Source of the DNA: CAYVUV01 sp964455095
Lineage (GTDB): Bacteria > Desulfobacterota > Binatia > HRBIN30 > CADEER01
Assembly (NCBI GenBank): GCA_964455095.1
Contig: CAYVUV010000222.1
Span: 25,815 to 89,814 of the forward strand
DNA length: 64,000 nucleotides
Direction: 5' to 3'
Part shown: in pieces, positions 9,038-16,466 of the stretch
Numbering within the stretch: the first letter of the stretch is position 1
Layout: the number at the start of each line of letters is the position of its first letter
Notes under the pieces: generated by a model
Database searches by the model: none
The model's input: the letters and a program-made list of their open reading frames with translations, nothing else
What the model was told of the DNA's origin: nothing
Made by a program: the position numbers and the translations under genes

Positions 9038-9844
9038 ATGGGGTTCAGCTGGACAGAAATGATCGGGCACATGGGCGGTCCGGCCCTGGCGGTGGCGATC
9101 ATCCTCGCGACGATGGGCTTGGCGTCGCTGACGGTGTTCTTCGAGCGCATCATCACGTTCCGCCGCTCGCGCGGCGCCTCGCGCCAGTTCGCGGCGGCGA
9201 TCGGCGCCGACCTGCAAGCCGGACGCCTCGATGCCGTGCTCGTCGCCGCCGAGCCGCTCGTGCAACGCGGCCACTTGCCGCGCGTCGTGCGCGCCGGCAT
9301 CAGCACCTACGCGCATGCGCGCAATACGGCCGATGTCTCGGGCTTGACGCCGATGGAGCGCACGCAGCGCCACATGGCGCGGTTCATGGAGGATATCGGC
9401 GCCGATCTGCGCCGCGGCCTGCCGGTGCTCGCGTCGGTCGGGTCGATCGCCCCGTTCGTCGGACTGCTCGGCACGGTGCTCGGCATCATCTCGGCGTTTC
9501 AGGGCATCGCGACGACCGGCTCGGGCGGCCTGGCATCGGTCTCGGCCGGCATCAGCGAGGCGTTGATCGAGACCGCCTTCGGCCTCGCCGTGGCGATTCC
9601 CTCGGTGCTGGCGTTCAACTACCTGACCAGTCAGATCGTGCGCGACGAGACCTCGCTCAACAACGCCGCCGGTGAGTTGCTCGACATGATGGAGAGCTGG
9701 GCCGAGCTCGAAGTGTCGCACATCGCGCCCGTGCAGGCGCCAGCAGTCGGCGGCCGCGGCGTCAAGGGGGCGACGGGCGCCGGCGCGGCGAGCGATCGCT
9801 TCGACGGCGCGGCGCTGCGCGGGCCGCGAGCGGTGGCGGGGTAG
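9038..9844 (+). CDS. exbB: ExbB / MotA-TolQ family proton channel protein
   Basis: 268 residues, starting at the ATG at 9038, which follows GAAGGAGCGACAA. Three membrane segments are visible: residues about 14-38 (VAIILATMGLASLTVFFE), 137-160 (SIAPFVGLLGTVLGII) and 180-205 (ETAFGLAVAIPSVLAFNYL). The GLLGTVLGII stretch is the family signature. It forms the pentameric motor that couples proton flow to TonB together with the two ExbD proteins encoded 2 and 524 bases downstream. The extra C-terminal tail after residue 225 is Ala/Gly-rich and likely disordered. Confidence 0.95.
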   Translation: MGFSWTEMIGHMGGPALAVAIILATMGLASLTVFFERIITFRRSRGASRQFAAAIGADLQAGRLDAVLVAAEPLVQRGHLPRVVRAGISTYAHARNTADVSGLTPMERTQRHMARFMEDIGADLRRGLPVLASVGSIAPFVGLLGTVLGIISAFQGIATTGSGGLASVSAGISEALIETAFGLAVAIPSVLAFNYLTSQIVRDETSLNNAAGELLDMMESWAELEVSHIAPVQAPAVGGRGVKGATGAGAASDRFDGAALRGPRAVAG

Positions 9845-9846
9845 GC

Positions 9847-10362
9847 GTGAGCTTCGCGATCAAAGCGCGGCGCACGCGCAGCGTGGTACCCGACATCAAC
9901 GTCACGCCGCTGGTCGACGTCGTCCTGGTGTTGCTCATCATCTTCATGGTGGTGGCGCCGCAGATGGAGCAGGACATCCCCGTCACGTTGCCCGGCATCT
10001 TCAACCCCGATCCCGACGTCGAAGGGCAGGCGGCGCCGCTGATGGTCACGGTGACCAAGGGCGGCGAGTACCACATCGAATCAGAGAAGTACGATCTGGA
10101 CTCCGCCGTGGCGACGCTCAGCGCCGCGCACGCGGCCGACCCGTACAAACGCATCGCCCTGCGCGCCGACGCCGGCCTGACCTACGGCGACGTGCGCGAG
10201 ATCTTCTTTCGCCTGCAGGAGGTCGGCTTCCCCGGCATGTCGCTGATGGTGAGCCACCGCTACCAGGCCGGACCGGACGGCGCCGCGCCGGTGCCGGCCG
10301 CTGAGCCGCACGTGCCACCGGACGGTGGCGAGATCGACGCCGCCGCGGCGCCGCAGGGGTAA
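9847..10362 (+). CDS. exbD: ExbD / TolR family protein (first copy)
   Basis: 171 residues from a GTG at 9847, only 2 bases after the exbB stop, so translation is probably coupled. The short N-terminal tail PDINVTPLVDVVLVLLIIF contains the invariant membrane Asp (LVD) that carries the proton. The periplasmic domain (about 45-150) shows the usual ExbD fold, with ADAGLTYGDVREIF near 105. The tail from 145 is Pro/Ala-rich. A second exbD follows 3 bases later, so this locus makes two different ExbD subunits. Confidence 0.92.
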   Translation: MSFAIKARRTRSVVPDINVTPLVDVVLVLLIIFMVVAPQMEQDIPVTLPGIFNPDPDVEGQAAPLMVTVTKGGEYHIESEKYDLDSAVATLSAAHAADPYKRIALRADAGLTYGDVREIFFRLQEVGFPGMSLMVSHRYQAGPDGAAPVPAAEPHVPPDGGEIDAAAAPQG

Positions 10363-10365
10363 GCG

Positions 10366-10836
10366 ATGGGCATACAAGTTGGCGGCGGCGGCGACGATGA
10401 CAAACACGTCGCGCCGAACATGAATGTCACTCCGCTGGTGGACATCGTCCTGGTGCTGCTGATCATCTTCATCGTCATCACGCCGCAACTGACCAAGAAG
10501 TTCTGGGTGCACACGCCCAAGCAGGAGAAGAAAGAGGTCGAGAAGGCCGACCTGACGCCCGATCCGCAGCCGCCGCTGGTGCTGCGCGTGACGGCGGAGA
10601 AGGGGCTCAACGTCAACGGCACCGAGGTCGCGTTCGCCGAGCTGCCCGACCGTCTCAAGCGCATGTTCGCGGCGCGCGCCGACCACGTGCTGTTCTTCGA
10701 TGCCGCGGACGAGGTGCCCTACGGGTTCGCGGTGGAGGTGCTCGACCGCGCCCGCGAAGGCGGCGCGGTGACCATCGCGCCGCTGATCGCCAAGCTTGAG
10801 GCCGCCGCTCCCGAGCCCGCCGCCGCGGCCAACTGA
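10366..10836 (+). CDS. exbD: ExbD / TolR family protein (second copy)
   Basis: 156 residues, ATG preceded by GGGGTAAGCG. The Gly/Asp-rich start is followed by NMNVTPLVDIVLVLLIIFIV, with the proton-carrying Asp in LVD. The periplasmic part is highly charged (KQEKKEVEKADL) and ends in an Ala/Pro tail. It differs clearly from the first copy outside the membrane segment, so it is not a recent duplication. TonB systems with two ExbD proteins are known in other bacteria, where the second can be needed for particular substrates. Confidence 0.92.
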   Translation: MGIQVGGGGDDDKHVAPNMNVTPLVDIVLVLLIIFIVITPQLTKKFWVHTPKQEKKEVEKADLTPDPQPPLVLRVTAEKGLNVNGTEVAFAELPDRLKRMFAARADHVLFFDAADEVPYGFAVEVLDRAREGGAVTIAPLIAKLEAAAPEPAAAAN

Positions 10837-10908
10837 CCGGCGCCACTCCTGCGCGCACCGCTTCCGTGCTACGAGTGCACGGACATGGTGCAAGGCGGAG
10901 GATTGGCT

Positions 10909-12645
10909 ATGGCGGAAACCCCGACTCCCCCGCGCCGGCGCTGGCGCCGGCGGCTGCTGCTCGTCGCCCTGCTGGCGGTGGGGGTGCTGCTGGCGCGCCA
11001 CTGGCTCGGCGGGCCGAGCGTCGCGCCGGGCAGCTACGTGCTGCTCGAGCTGCAGGGGGCCTACAGCGACCAGCCGCCCGACGCGCTGGTCGGCCGGCTC
11101 TTCCGCGAGCCGCCGGTGGCGCTCATCGACTTGCTGATGATGCTGCGCGACGTGCGCGAGGACGACCGCATCGCCGGCCTCGTCGTACGCCTGCGGCCGC
11201 TGCAGATGGGGTGGGCCAAGGCGCAGGAGATCCGCGGCGCGTTGCTGGCGCTGCGCGAGGCGGGCAAGCCGGTCGTCGCCTACCTCGAGCAGGAGTTCGC
11301 CCCCAGCACGCTCGAATACTACATCGCCAGCGCGGCACAGACGATCTACCTGCCGCCCGGCGCGACCGCGCCGGTGACCGGCCTGCTGTCGCAGTTCCTG
11401 TTCCTCGGCGGCGTGTGGGACAAGCTCGCCATCGACATGCAGGTGGAGAAGATCCGCGAGTACAAGACCTTCGGCGACATGGTGGCCAACACCGAGATGT
11501 CGCGCCATCAGCGCGAGATGGAGAACGCGCTGCTCGACAGCATCTACGGGCAGTTCATCGACGGCATCGCCGCGGTGCGCGGCCTCGAGCCCGCCGCCGT
11601 GCGCGCCACGGTCGATGCCGGCCCGGCGACGGCCGCCGAGCTGCAAGCGCATGGCCTGGCCGACGGCGAGAAGTTCCTCGACGAGCTGCGCCGCGAGCTG
11701 GTCGGCGACGAGGGCACGTTCCTCGCGGCGGAAGACTATGCCGGCGCGGGCGGCGATCTGATCCACGCCAGCCCCGAACACCAGGTGGCGGTGGTCTACG
11801 GCGTCGGCGCGGTCACCACCGGCAAGACGGAGGACGGCGCATTCGACGCCGCCGGCAACATGGGCGCCGACACCATCGTCGACGCCTTCCGCGAGGCGGC
11901 GGAGAACGACGACGTCGCGGCGATCGTCTTCCGCGTCGACAGCCCCGGCGGCTCGGCCCTGGCGTCGGACCTGATCTGGCGCGCCGTGCAACAGGCGCGC
12001 TTGCGCAAGCCGGTGATCGTGTCGATGTCCGACGTCGCCGCTTCCGGCGGCTACTACGTGGCCGCGGGCGCCACCCGCATCGTCGCCTCGCCGGGGACCT
12101 TCACCGGCTCCATCGGCGTCGTGCTGATGAAGCCGAACATCAGCGGGCTACTGGCCAAGCTCGGCATCAACACCGACAGCCTGCAGCGCGGCGCGCTCGC
12201 CGACATGATGTCGCTGATGAAGAGCATGTCGGCGCCCGAGCGCGCCCGCATCGTGCAATCCATGGAACGCGTCTACGGCCTGTTCGTCGACCGCGTCGCG
12301 GCGGGGCGCGGGCTGGCGCATGCGGCGGTGGACGAGGTGGGCCGCGGTCGCGTGTGGACTGGCGCGCAGGCACAGACGCACGGCCTGGTCGACGAGCTCG
12401 GCGGCTTCTTCACCGCCGTCAACGCCGCCAAGACGGCCATCGGCGTGCCGGTCGACGAGCGGGTCGGGCTGATTTTCTATCCCAAGCACAAACCGCTGGT
12501 CGAACGCCTGGTGCGCCTGATCGGCACGCGCGTCATCGGCAGTCTGCCGCCCTGGCTGCGCGAGCTGCGCACCGCACTGCGCGCCTACGAGTTTCCGCCG
12601 GGCAGCGTGCTGACCCTGATGCCGCAGCAGATCGTCATCCGCTGA
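10909..12645 (+). CDS. sppA: Signal peptide peptidase SppA, 67K type
   Basis: 578 residues. The ATG at 10909 follows GCGGAGG, which is better placed than for the ATG at 10885. One N-terminal membrane segment (LLLVALLAVGVLLARHWL) anchors the protein. Two tandem ClpP-like S49 domains follow. The catalytic Lys lies near residue 186 (EYKTFGDM) in the first half and the nucleophile Ser near 379 (SDVAASGGYYVAAG) in the second. These are the two residues of the Ser-Lys dyad known for the E. coli enzyme. It degrades leftover signal peptides in the membrane. It is 72 bases after exbD and may be read from the same transcript. Confidence 0.93.
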   Translation: MAETPTPPRRRWRRRLLLVALLAVGVLLARHWLGGPSVAPGSYVLLELQGAYSDQPPDALVGRLFREPPVALIDLLMMLRDVREDDRIAGLVVRLRPLQMGWAKAQEIRGALLALREAGKPVVAYLEQEFAPSTLEYYIASAAQTIYLPPGATAPVTGLLSQFLFLGGVWDKLAIDMQVEKIREYKTFGDMVANTEMSRHQREMENALLDSIYGQFIDGIAAVRGLEPAAVRATVDAGPATAAELQAHGLADGEKFLDELRRELVGDEGTFLAAEDYAGAGGDLIHASPEHQVAVVYGVGAVTTGKTEDGAFDAAGNMGADTIVDAFREAAENDDVAAIVFRVDSPGGSALASDLIWRAVQQARLRKPVIVSMSDVAASGGYYVAAGATRIVASPGTFTGSIGVVLMKPNISGLLAKLGINTDSLQRGALADMMSLMKSMSAPERARIVQSMERVYGLFVDRVAAGRGLAHAAVDEVGRGRVWTGAQAQTHGLVDELGGFFTAVNAAKTAIGVPVDERVGLIFYPKHKPLVERLVRLIGTRVIGSLPPWLRELRTALRAYEFPPGSVLTLMPQQIVIR

Positions 12646-12659
12646 CGTCGCCAGTGATT

Positions 12660-12676
12660 CCTCTCCCGAGGAGAGG
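12660..12676 (+). terminator. Hairpin after sppA
   Basis: CCTCTCC (12660-12666) pairs with GGAGAGG (12670-12676) around CGA, with one more T-A pair outside. A second stem, TGCTGCC (12684-12690) with GGCAGCA (12700-12706), follows. No T-run is present. The two stems lie between the sppA stop and the guanidine operon promoter and probably separate the two transcription units. Confidence 0.35.
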
Positions 12677-12710
12677 AGCCTATTGCTGCCCAACGGAACG
12701 GCAGCAGCGC

Positions 12711-12720
12711 GCCCAAATTC
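12711..12720 (+). promoter_or_regulatory. GCCCAAATTC box, candidate enhancer for sigma-54 promoter
   Basis: The 10-mer GCCCAAATTC occurs here, 78 bases before the -24 element of the guanidine operon, and again at 33201-33210 upstream of the porin-glnK-amtB -24 element; a further GCCCAAAT there (33220-33227) lies 79 bases before that -24 element. Sigma-54 promoters need an activator bound at about this distance. The activator is not identified; an NtrC-type nitrogen regulator would fit the two operons. Confidence 0.4.
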
Positions 12721-12788
12721 TGAGCAGGCAGCGGGTGCGCGCAAACGCTAATCGCCCCCATCAATCGCGCGAATCGCGGCAATCGCCT

Positions 12789-12804
12789 TGGCATGCTTGT
12801 CGCT
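12789..12804 (+). promoter_or_regulatory. Candidate sigma-54 (-24/-12) promoter of guanidine operon
   Basis: TGGCATG-CTTG-TCGCT matches the sigma-54 consensus TGGCACG-N4-TTGCW at the invariant GG and GC with exact spacing; it deviates at position 6 (T) and in the -12 (TC for TT). Transcription would start near 12815, right where the riboswitch begins. The TGGCATG half is identical to those at 48694, 51910 and 54558. Confidence 0.6.
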
Positions 12805-12815
12805 CTTTCGTGTGA

Positions 12816-12920
12816 GTGCGACTAGGGTTCCGGCCGGCCTACAAACAGCCCGGCGACTGGTCCGAGGGTCGCAATCCGGCCGGTGGCCGGACACACGGCG
12901 GGACAAAAGCCCGGGAGGCT
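12816..12920 (+). promoter_or_regulatory. Guanidine-I riboswitch (ykkC/yxkD leader)
   Basis: The conserved blocks of the guanidine-I class appear in order: CTAGGGTTCCG at 12822-12832, CTGGTCCGAG at 12857-12866, and ACACGGCGGGACAAAAGCCC with CGGGAG at 12893-12916. GC-rich complementary arms (CCGGCCGG and GGCCGG) lie between them. This RNA binds guanidinium and switches on guanidine export or degradation genes. The genes downstream are the guanidine carboxylase pathway, which agrees with the ligand. The ATG of the first gene lies 110 bases after the aptamer, leaving room for an expression platform. Confidence 0.92.
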
Positions 12921-12983
12921 CAAACTGAGGGGACTGTGGGCCCTCGGCAGGACCTCTCGCCACGGTCCTTCCGAGACCCAGCA

Positions 12984-13021
12984 CCCCGATAAACGGATCG
13001 ATCGCAAATCGATCGGGGAGG
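12984..13021 (+). promoter_or_regulatory. Possible expression platform: alternative hairpins at the ribosome site
   Basis: GGGGAGG (13015-13021) is the ribosome site for the ATG at 13030. CCCCGAT (12984-12990) can pair with ATCGGGG (13012-13018) and would hide it. A local hairpin GATCGAT (12996-13002) with ATCGATC (13008-13014) uses the same bases and would leave it free. These mutually exclusive stems look like a translational switch coupled to the riboswitch. This is inferred from base pairing only. Confidence 0.4.
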
Positions 13022-13029
13022 TGCTGACA

Positions 13030-14106
13030 ATGCGCAACGCGATGAAGCGGTTTCTGGCGGCGGCCACGGGCGCAGCGGTGCTGGCGCTCGGGGTGGTCGA
13101 CGGCGCGGCGGCGGCGGAGAAGAAGGAGTTCAAACTGGCGTGGACGATCTACGCCGGCTGGATGCCCTGGCCGTACGCCAAGGAGGCCGGGATCGTGAAG
13201 AAGTGGGCCGACAAGTACGGCATTTCGATCGACGTGGTGCAGATCAACGACTACGTCGAGTCGATCAACCAGTACACGGCCGGGAAGTTCGACGCGCTGG
13301 TGGTGACCAACATGGACACGCTGACGATTCCGGCCGCCGGCGGCGTCGACACCACGGCGCTGATCGTCGGCGACTACTCCAACGGCAACGACGGTGTCGT
13401 GCTGAAGAAGGGCGCCAGCCTGGCCGACATCAAGGGCCAGAAGGTGAACCTGGTCGAGCTGTCGGTGTCGCACTATCTCCTCGCGCGCGGGCTCGACAGC
13501 GTCAAGCTGAGCGAGCGCGACATCAAGACCGTCAACACCTCGGATGCCGACATCGTCTCGGCCTTCGCCTCGGCCGACGTCACGGCGGTGGTGACCTGGA
13601 ACCCGCAACTGAGCGAAGTGGTGAAGACGCCGGGCGCCAAGCTGGTCTTCAACTCCAGCCAGATCCCCGGCGAGATCCTCGACCTGACCGTGGTGCACAC
13701 CGAGACGCTGAAGGACAATCCCAAGCTCGGCAAGGCGCTGGTCGGCGCCTGGTACGAGACCATGGGCGTGATGTCGAAAGACGACGCCGCCGGCAAGGCC
13801 GCGCGCGAGTCGATGGCGAAGATGTCCGGCACCGACCTGGCGGGCTACGAGTCGCAGCTCAAGACGACGTACATGTATTACCAGCCGAAGGATGCGGTGA
13901 CCTACGCGCGCAGCGCCGAGCTCAACAAGGTCATGGACCTGGTGCGCACCTTCTCGTTCGAGCACGGGCTGCTCGGCGAAGGGGCGAAGTCCAAGGATGC
14001 GGTCGGCATTGCCTTCCCCGGCGGCAAGACGCTCGGCAACGCCGACAACATCAAGATGCGCTTTGACGCCGACTACATGCAGATGGCCGCCGACGGCAAG
14101 CTCTGA
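13030..14106 (+). CDS. ABC transporter substrate-binding protein, urea/guanidine carboxylase-associated
   Basis: 358 residues. The ATG at 13030 follows GGGGAGG by 8 bases. Residues 1-29 are a signal peptide ending GAAAA. The mature protein (KLAWTIYAGWMPWPYAKEAG, DALVVTNMDTL, VVTWNPQLSEV) matches the periplasmic binding proteins of the taurine/nitrate type that are always linked to urea-carboxylase clusters. Aromatic residues near the N-terminus (WTIYAGWMPWPY) could form the cation-binding cage. First gene of the operon under the guanidine-I riboswitch, followed 22 bases later by the permease. The substrate is inferred to be guanidinium rather than urea from the riboswitch. Confidence 0.9.
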   Translation: MRNAMKRFLAAATGAAVLALGVVDGAAAAEKKEFKLAWTIYAGWMPWPYAKEAGIVKKWADKYGISIDVVQINDYVESINQYTAGKFDALVVTNMDTLTIPAAGGVDTTALIVGDYSNGNDGVVLKKGASLADIKGQKVNLVELSVSHYLLARGLDSVKLSERDIKTVNTSDADIVSAFASADVTAVVTWNPQLSEVVKTPGAKLVFNSSQIPGEILDLTVVHTETLKDNPKLGKALVGAWYETMGVMSKDDAAGKAARESMAKMSGTDLAGYESQLKTTYMYYQPKDAVTYARSAELNKVMDLVRTFSFEHGLLGEGAKSKDAVGIAFPGGKTLGNADNIKMRFDADYMQMAADGKL

Positions 14107-14128
14107 ACTGTTCGCGCAGGAGCGGGGG

Positions 14129-14956
14129 ATGGGAGGGCGCCGACTGATCAATCGCCGGCCGGGGCGAATGGGGATCATCTCGCTCGGCGTGCTGCCGTTC
14201 CTGCTCCTGCTCGTGTTCTACGCGGTCGGCTCGTCGCTGCGCCACGCGGCGAACGCCGAGGACAAGCTCTTGCCCGGCGCGACCGCGTTCGCGCAGGCGA
14301 TCCGACGCGTGGCGATCGAACCCGACCAGCGCACCGGCACCATCCTGCTGTGGGCCGACACCAGGGCGAGCCTCATGCGCTTGGGAATGGGGCTGGCCGT
14401 CGCTACCGGCTTCGGCCTGATCGTCGGCGTCGGCAACGGGTTGATCCCGTACGTCCGCGCCGGCTTGTCGCCGCTGGTGGCGGTGCTGTCGATGGTGCCG
14501 CCGATGGCGGTGCTGCCGATTCTGTTCATTGTCTTCGGGCTCGGCGAGCTCTCCAAAGTGGTGCTGATCGTCGTCGGCATCGCGCCCTTTCTCATGCGCG
14601 ACATGCAGCTGCGCATCGAGGAGCTGCCGAGCGAGCAGCTCGTCAAGGCGCAGACGCTCGGCGTCTCGAGCTGGCAGATGATCACCCGCGTGGTGGTGCC
14701 GCAGATGCTGCCGCGCCTGAGCGACAGCGTGCGGCTGTCGCTCGGACCGGCGTGGCTGTTTCTGATTTCGGCCGAGGCCATCGCGGCCGAGCAGGGGCTC
14801 GGCTACCGCATCTTTCTGGTGCGCCGCTATCTGGCGATGGACGTGATCCTGCCCTACGTGGCATGGATCACGTGCCTCGCCTTTGTCTGCGACCTGTCGC
14901 TGCGCTATCTCAACCGGCGCTGCTTTCCGTGGTTTTACGAGGGACGCGAGCGATGA
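14129..14956 (+). CDS. ABC transporter permease, guanidine operon
   Basis: 275 residues from the ATG at 14129, preceded by CAGGAG. About six membrane segments are visible, starting with LGVLPFLLLLVFYAVG at residues 14-30. The cytoplasmic EAA loop, which docks onto the ATPase, is in the region of QLVKAQTLGVSSWQMITRVV near 170-195. It belongs to the SsuC/TauC-like BPD_transp_1 family. The stop overlaps the ATG of the ATPase gene (ATGA at 14953-14956), typical of tightly coupled ABC genes. It forms the inner-membrane channel of the importer encoded by 13030-15729. Confidence 0.92.
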   Translation: MGGRRLINRRPGRMGIISLGVLPFLLLLVFYAVGSSLRHAANAEDKLLPGATAFAQAIRRVAIEPDQRTGTILLWADTRASLMRLGMGLAVATGFGLIVGVGNGLIPYVRAGLSPLVAVLSMVPPMAVLPILFIVFGLGELSKVVLIVVGIAPFLMRDMQLRIEELPSEQLVKAQTLGVSSWQMITRVVVPQMLPRLSDSVRLSLGPAWLFLISAEAIAAEQGLGYRIFLVRRYLAMDVILPYVAWITCLAFVCDLSLRYLNRRCFPWFYEGRER

Positions 14957-15729
14957 CCCAGGTGTCGGGGCGCAACGTGTGGAAGACGTACGGCGACCAG
15001 GTGGTCATCGAGCGCATCAATCTCGAGGTAGCACCGCGTTCCTTCGTCGCCATCGTCGGCGCCTCGGGCTGCGGCAAGTCGACGTTCCTGCGCATGCTGC
15101 TCAGCCAGGAGACGCCGTCGCGCGGCGAGATCCTGGTCGACGGCGTGGCCCTGCCGCCCGAGCCGACACCCGATCGCGGCGTGGTGTTTCAACGCTACTC
15201 GGTGTTCCCGCACCTGAGCGTGGTCGAGAACGTCGCGCTCGGCCTCGAGGCCGAGCGCGCGCCGTTCACCGGCCGCCTGTTCGGCGCCAAGCGCCGCGCC
15301 GCCCTCGCCGAGAGCCGCGAGATCCTCGACCACGTCGGCCTCGAGGGCGATTGCGACAAGTACCCGACCCAGCTCTCCGGCGGCATGCAGCAACGCCTCG
15401 CCATCGCCCAGGCGCTGATCAAGAAGCCGAAGCTGCTGCTGCTCGACGAGCCGTTCGGGGCGCTCGACCCCGGTATCCGCGCGGACATGCACGTGCTGAT
15501 GCTGCGCTTGTTCGAGGAAACCGGTATGACGGTGTTCATGGTCACGCACGATCTGCGCGAGGCCTTCAAGCTCGGGACGCGCGTCATCGCCTTCGATCGC
15601 TACCGCACGCGCCCGGAGGAAATCGGCATCTACGGCGCGACAGTGACCTTCGACATCCCGCTGCGCCGCGGTGCCAACGCCAAGCAGGAGCTGGCATTGG
15701 CGGAAGAGCAGCTCAGGAGGACGGCATGA
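14953..15729 (+). CDS. ABC transporter ATP-binding protein, guanidine operon
   Basis: 258 residues. All nucleotide-binding motifs are present: Walker A GASGCGKST near residue 36, Q-loop VVFQRYSVFP near 78, signature LSGGMQQRLAIAQ near 140, Walker B LLLLDEPFGALD near 160 and the switch His in VTHDL near 197. It is of the SsuB/TauB type. Both ends overlap neighbours by 4 bases (ATGA), at the permease and at the first DUF1989 gene. It powers uptake of the operon's substrate, most likely guanidinium. Confidence 0.94.
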   Translation: MTQVSGRNVWKTYGDQVVIERINLEVAPRSFVAIVGASGCGKSTFLRMLLSQETPSRGEILVDGVALPPEPTPDRGVVFQRYSVFPHLSVVENVALGLEAERAPFTGRLFGAKRRAALAESREILDHVGLEGDCDKYPTQLSGGMQQRLAIAQALIKKPKLLLLDEPFGALDPGIRADMHVLMLRLFEETGMTVFMVTHDLREAFKLGTRVIAFDRYRTRPEEIGIYGATVTFDIPLRRGANAKQELALAEEQLRRTA

Positions 15730-16451
15730 ACGGGCGCGAGATTCTCTTCGAAGAAGAGATCGGCGGCGGCAAGCACTGGTCGTTCACGCTCAAGCGCGGC
15801 ACGCTGCTGCGCTTGATCGACCAACAGGGCGGCGCCAACGTCGGCATGCTCTTCTACAACCCGCTCAACCCGCTGGAACGCTACAACGCGCCGGACACGT
15901 TGAAGTGCCAGCACACGTTCAAGCTCTCGCGCGGCCACTGCCTCTACTCCGACATGGGCCGCATCTTCTGCTCGATCGTCGACGACTCGGTCGGCTGGCA
16001 CGACACCGTCTGCGGCAATACGACCAAGCAGATGGTCGCCGCGCGCTGGGGCGTGCAGAGCTACCAGGAGCACCGCAACGACTGGACGCTGAACGGCCAC
16101 GACAGCTTCCTCGTCGAGGCCGGCAAGTACGGCCTCGGCCGGCGCGATCTGGCCGCCAACGTGAACTGGTTCAGCAAGGTCGTGGTGCAGGACGATGGCC
16201 GCATGGACTTCGACCCGAGCAACGCCCGCGCCGGCGGGTATGTCGATCTGCGCTTCGAGATGGATACGCTGGTGTTGTTTCACACCTGCCCACACCCGCT
16301 CGACCCGGCGCCGGAGTATCCGCGCAAGCCGATCGTCTACCAGCTGTCGCTGGCCGCTCCCGTCGCCGCCGACGATTACTGCCGCACCTTTCGCCCCGAG
16401 AACGGGCGCGGCTTCGAGAACAACCGCGTCTATCATCTCGGGTGCGGCTGA
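15726..16451 (+). CDS. DUF1989 protein, urea carboxylase-associated type 1 (carboxyguanidine deiminase subunit)
   Basis: 241 residues, ATG overlapping the ATPase stop. The sequence (HWSFTLKRGTLLRLIDQQG, NVGMLFYNPLNPLERYN, HDTVCGNTTKQM, NVNWFSKVVV) is that of urea-amidolyase-associated protein 1. Work on guanidine-using bacteria showed that the two DUF1989 proteins of such operons form a heterodimer, CgdAB, that deiminates carboxyguanidine to allophanate and ammonia. Conserved Cys/His in HDTVCG and FHTCPHP could be metal or active-site ligands. The partner subunit is encoded 15 bases downstream. Which of the two corresponds to CgdA or CgdB I cannot say. Confidence 0.9.
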   Translation: MNGREILFEEEIGGGKHWSFTLKRGTLLRLIDQQGGANVGMLFYNPLNPLERYNAPDTLKCQHTFKLSRGHCLYSDMGRIFCSIVDDSVGWHDTVCGNTTKQMVAARWGVQSYQEHRNDWTLNGHDSFLVEAGKYGLGRRDLAANVNWFSKVVVQDDGRMDFDPSNARAGGYVDLRFEMDTLVLFHTCPHPLDPAPEYPRKPIVYQLSLAAPVAADDYCRTFRPENGRGFENNRVYHLGCG

Positions 16452-16466
16452 AACCTGGAGGGGGCG

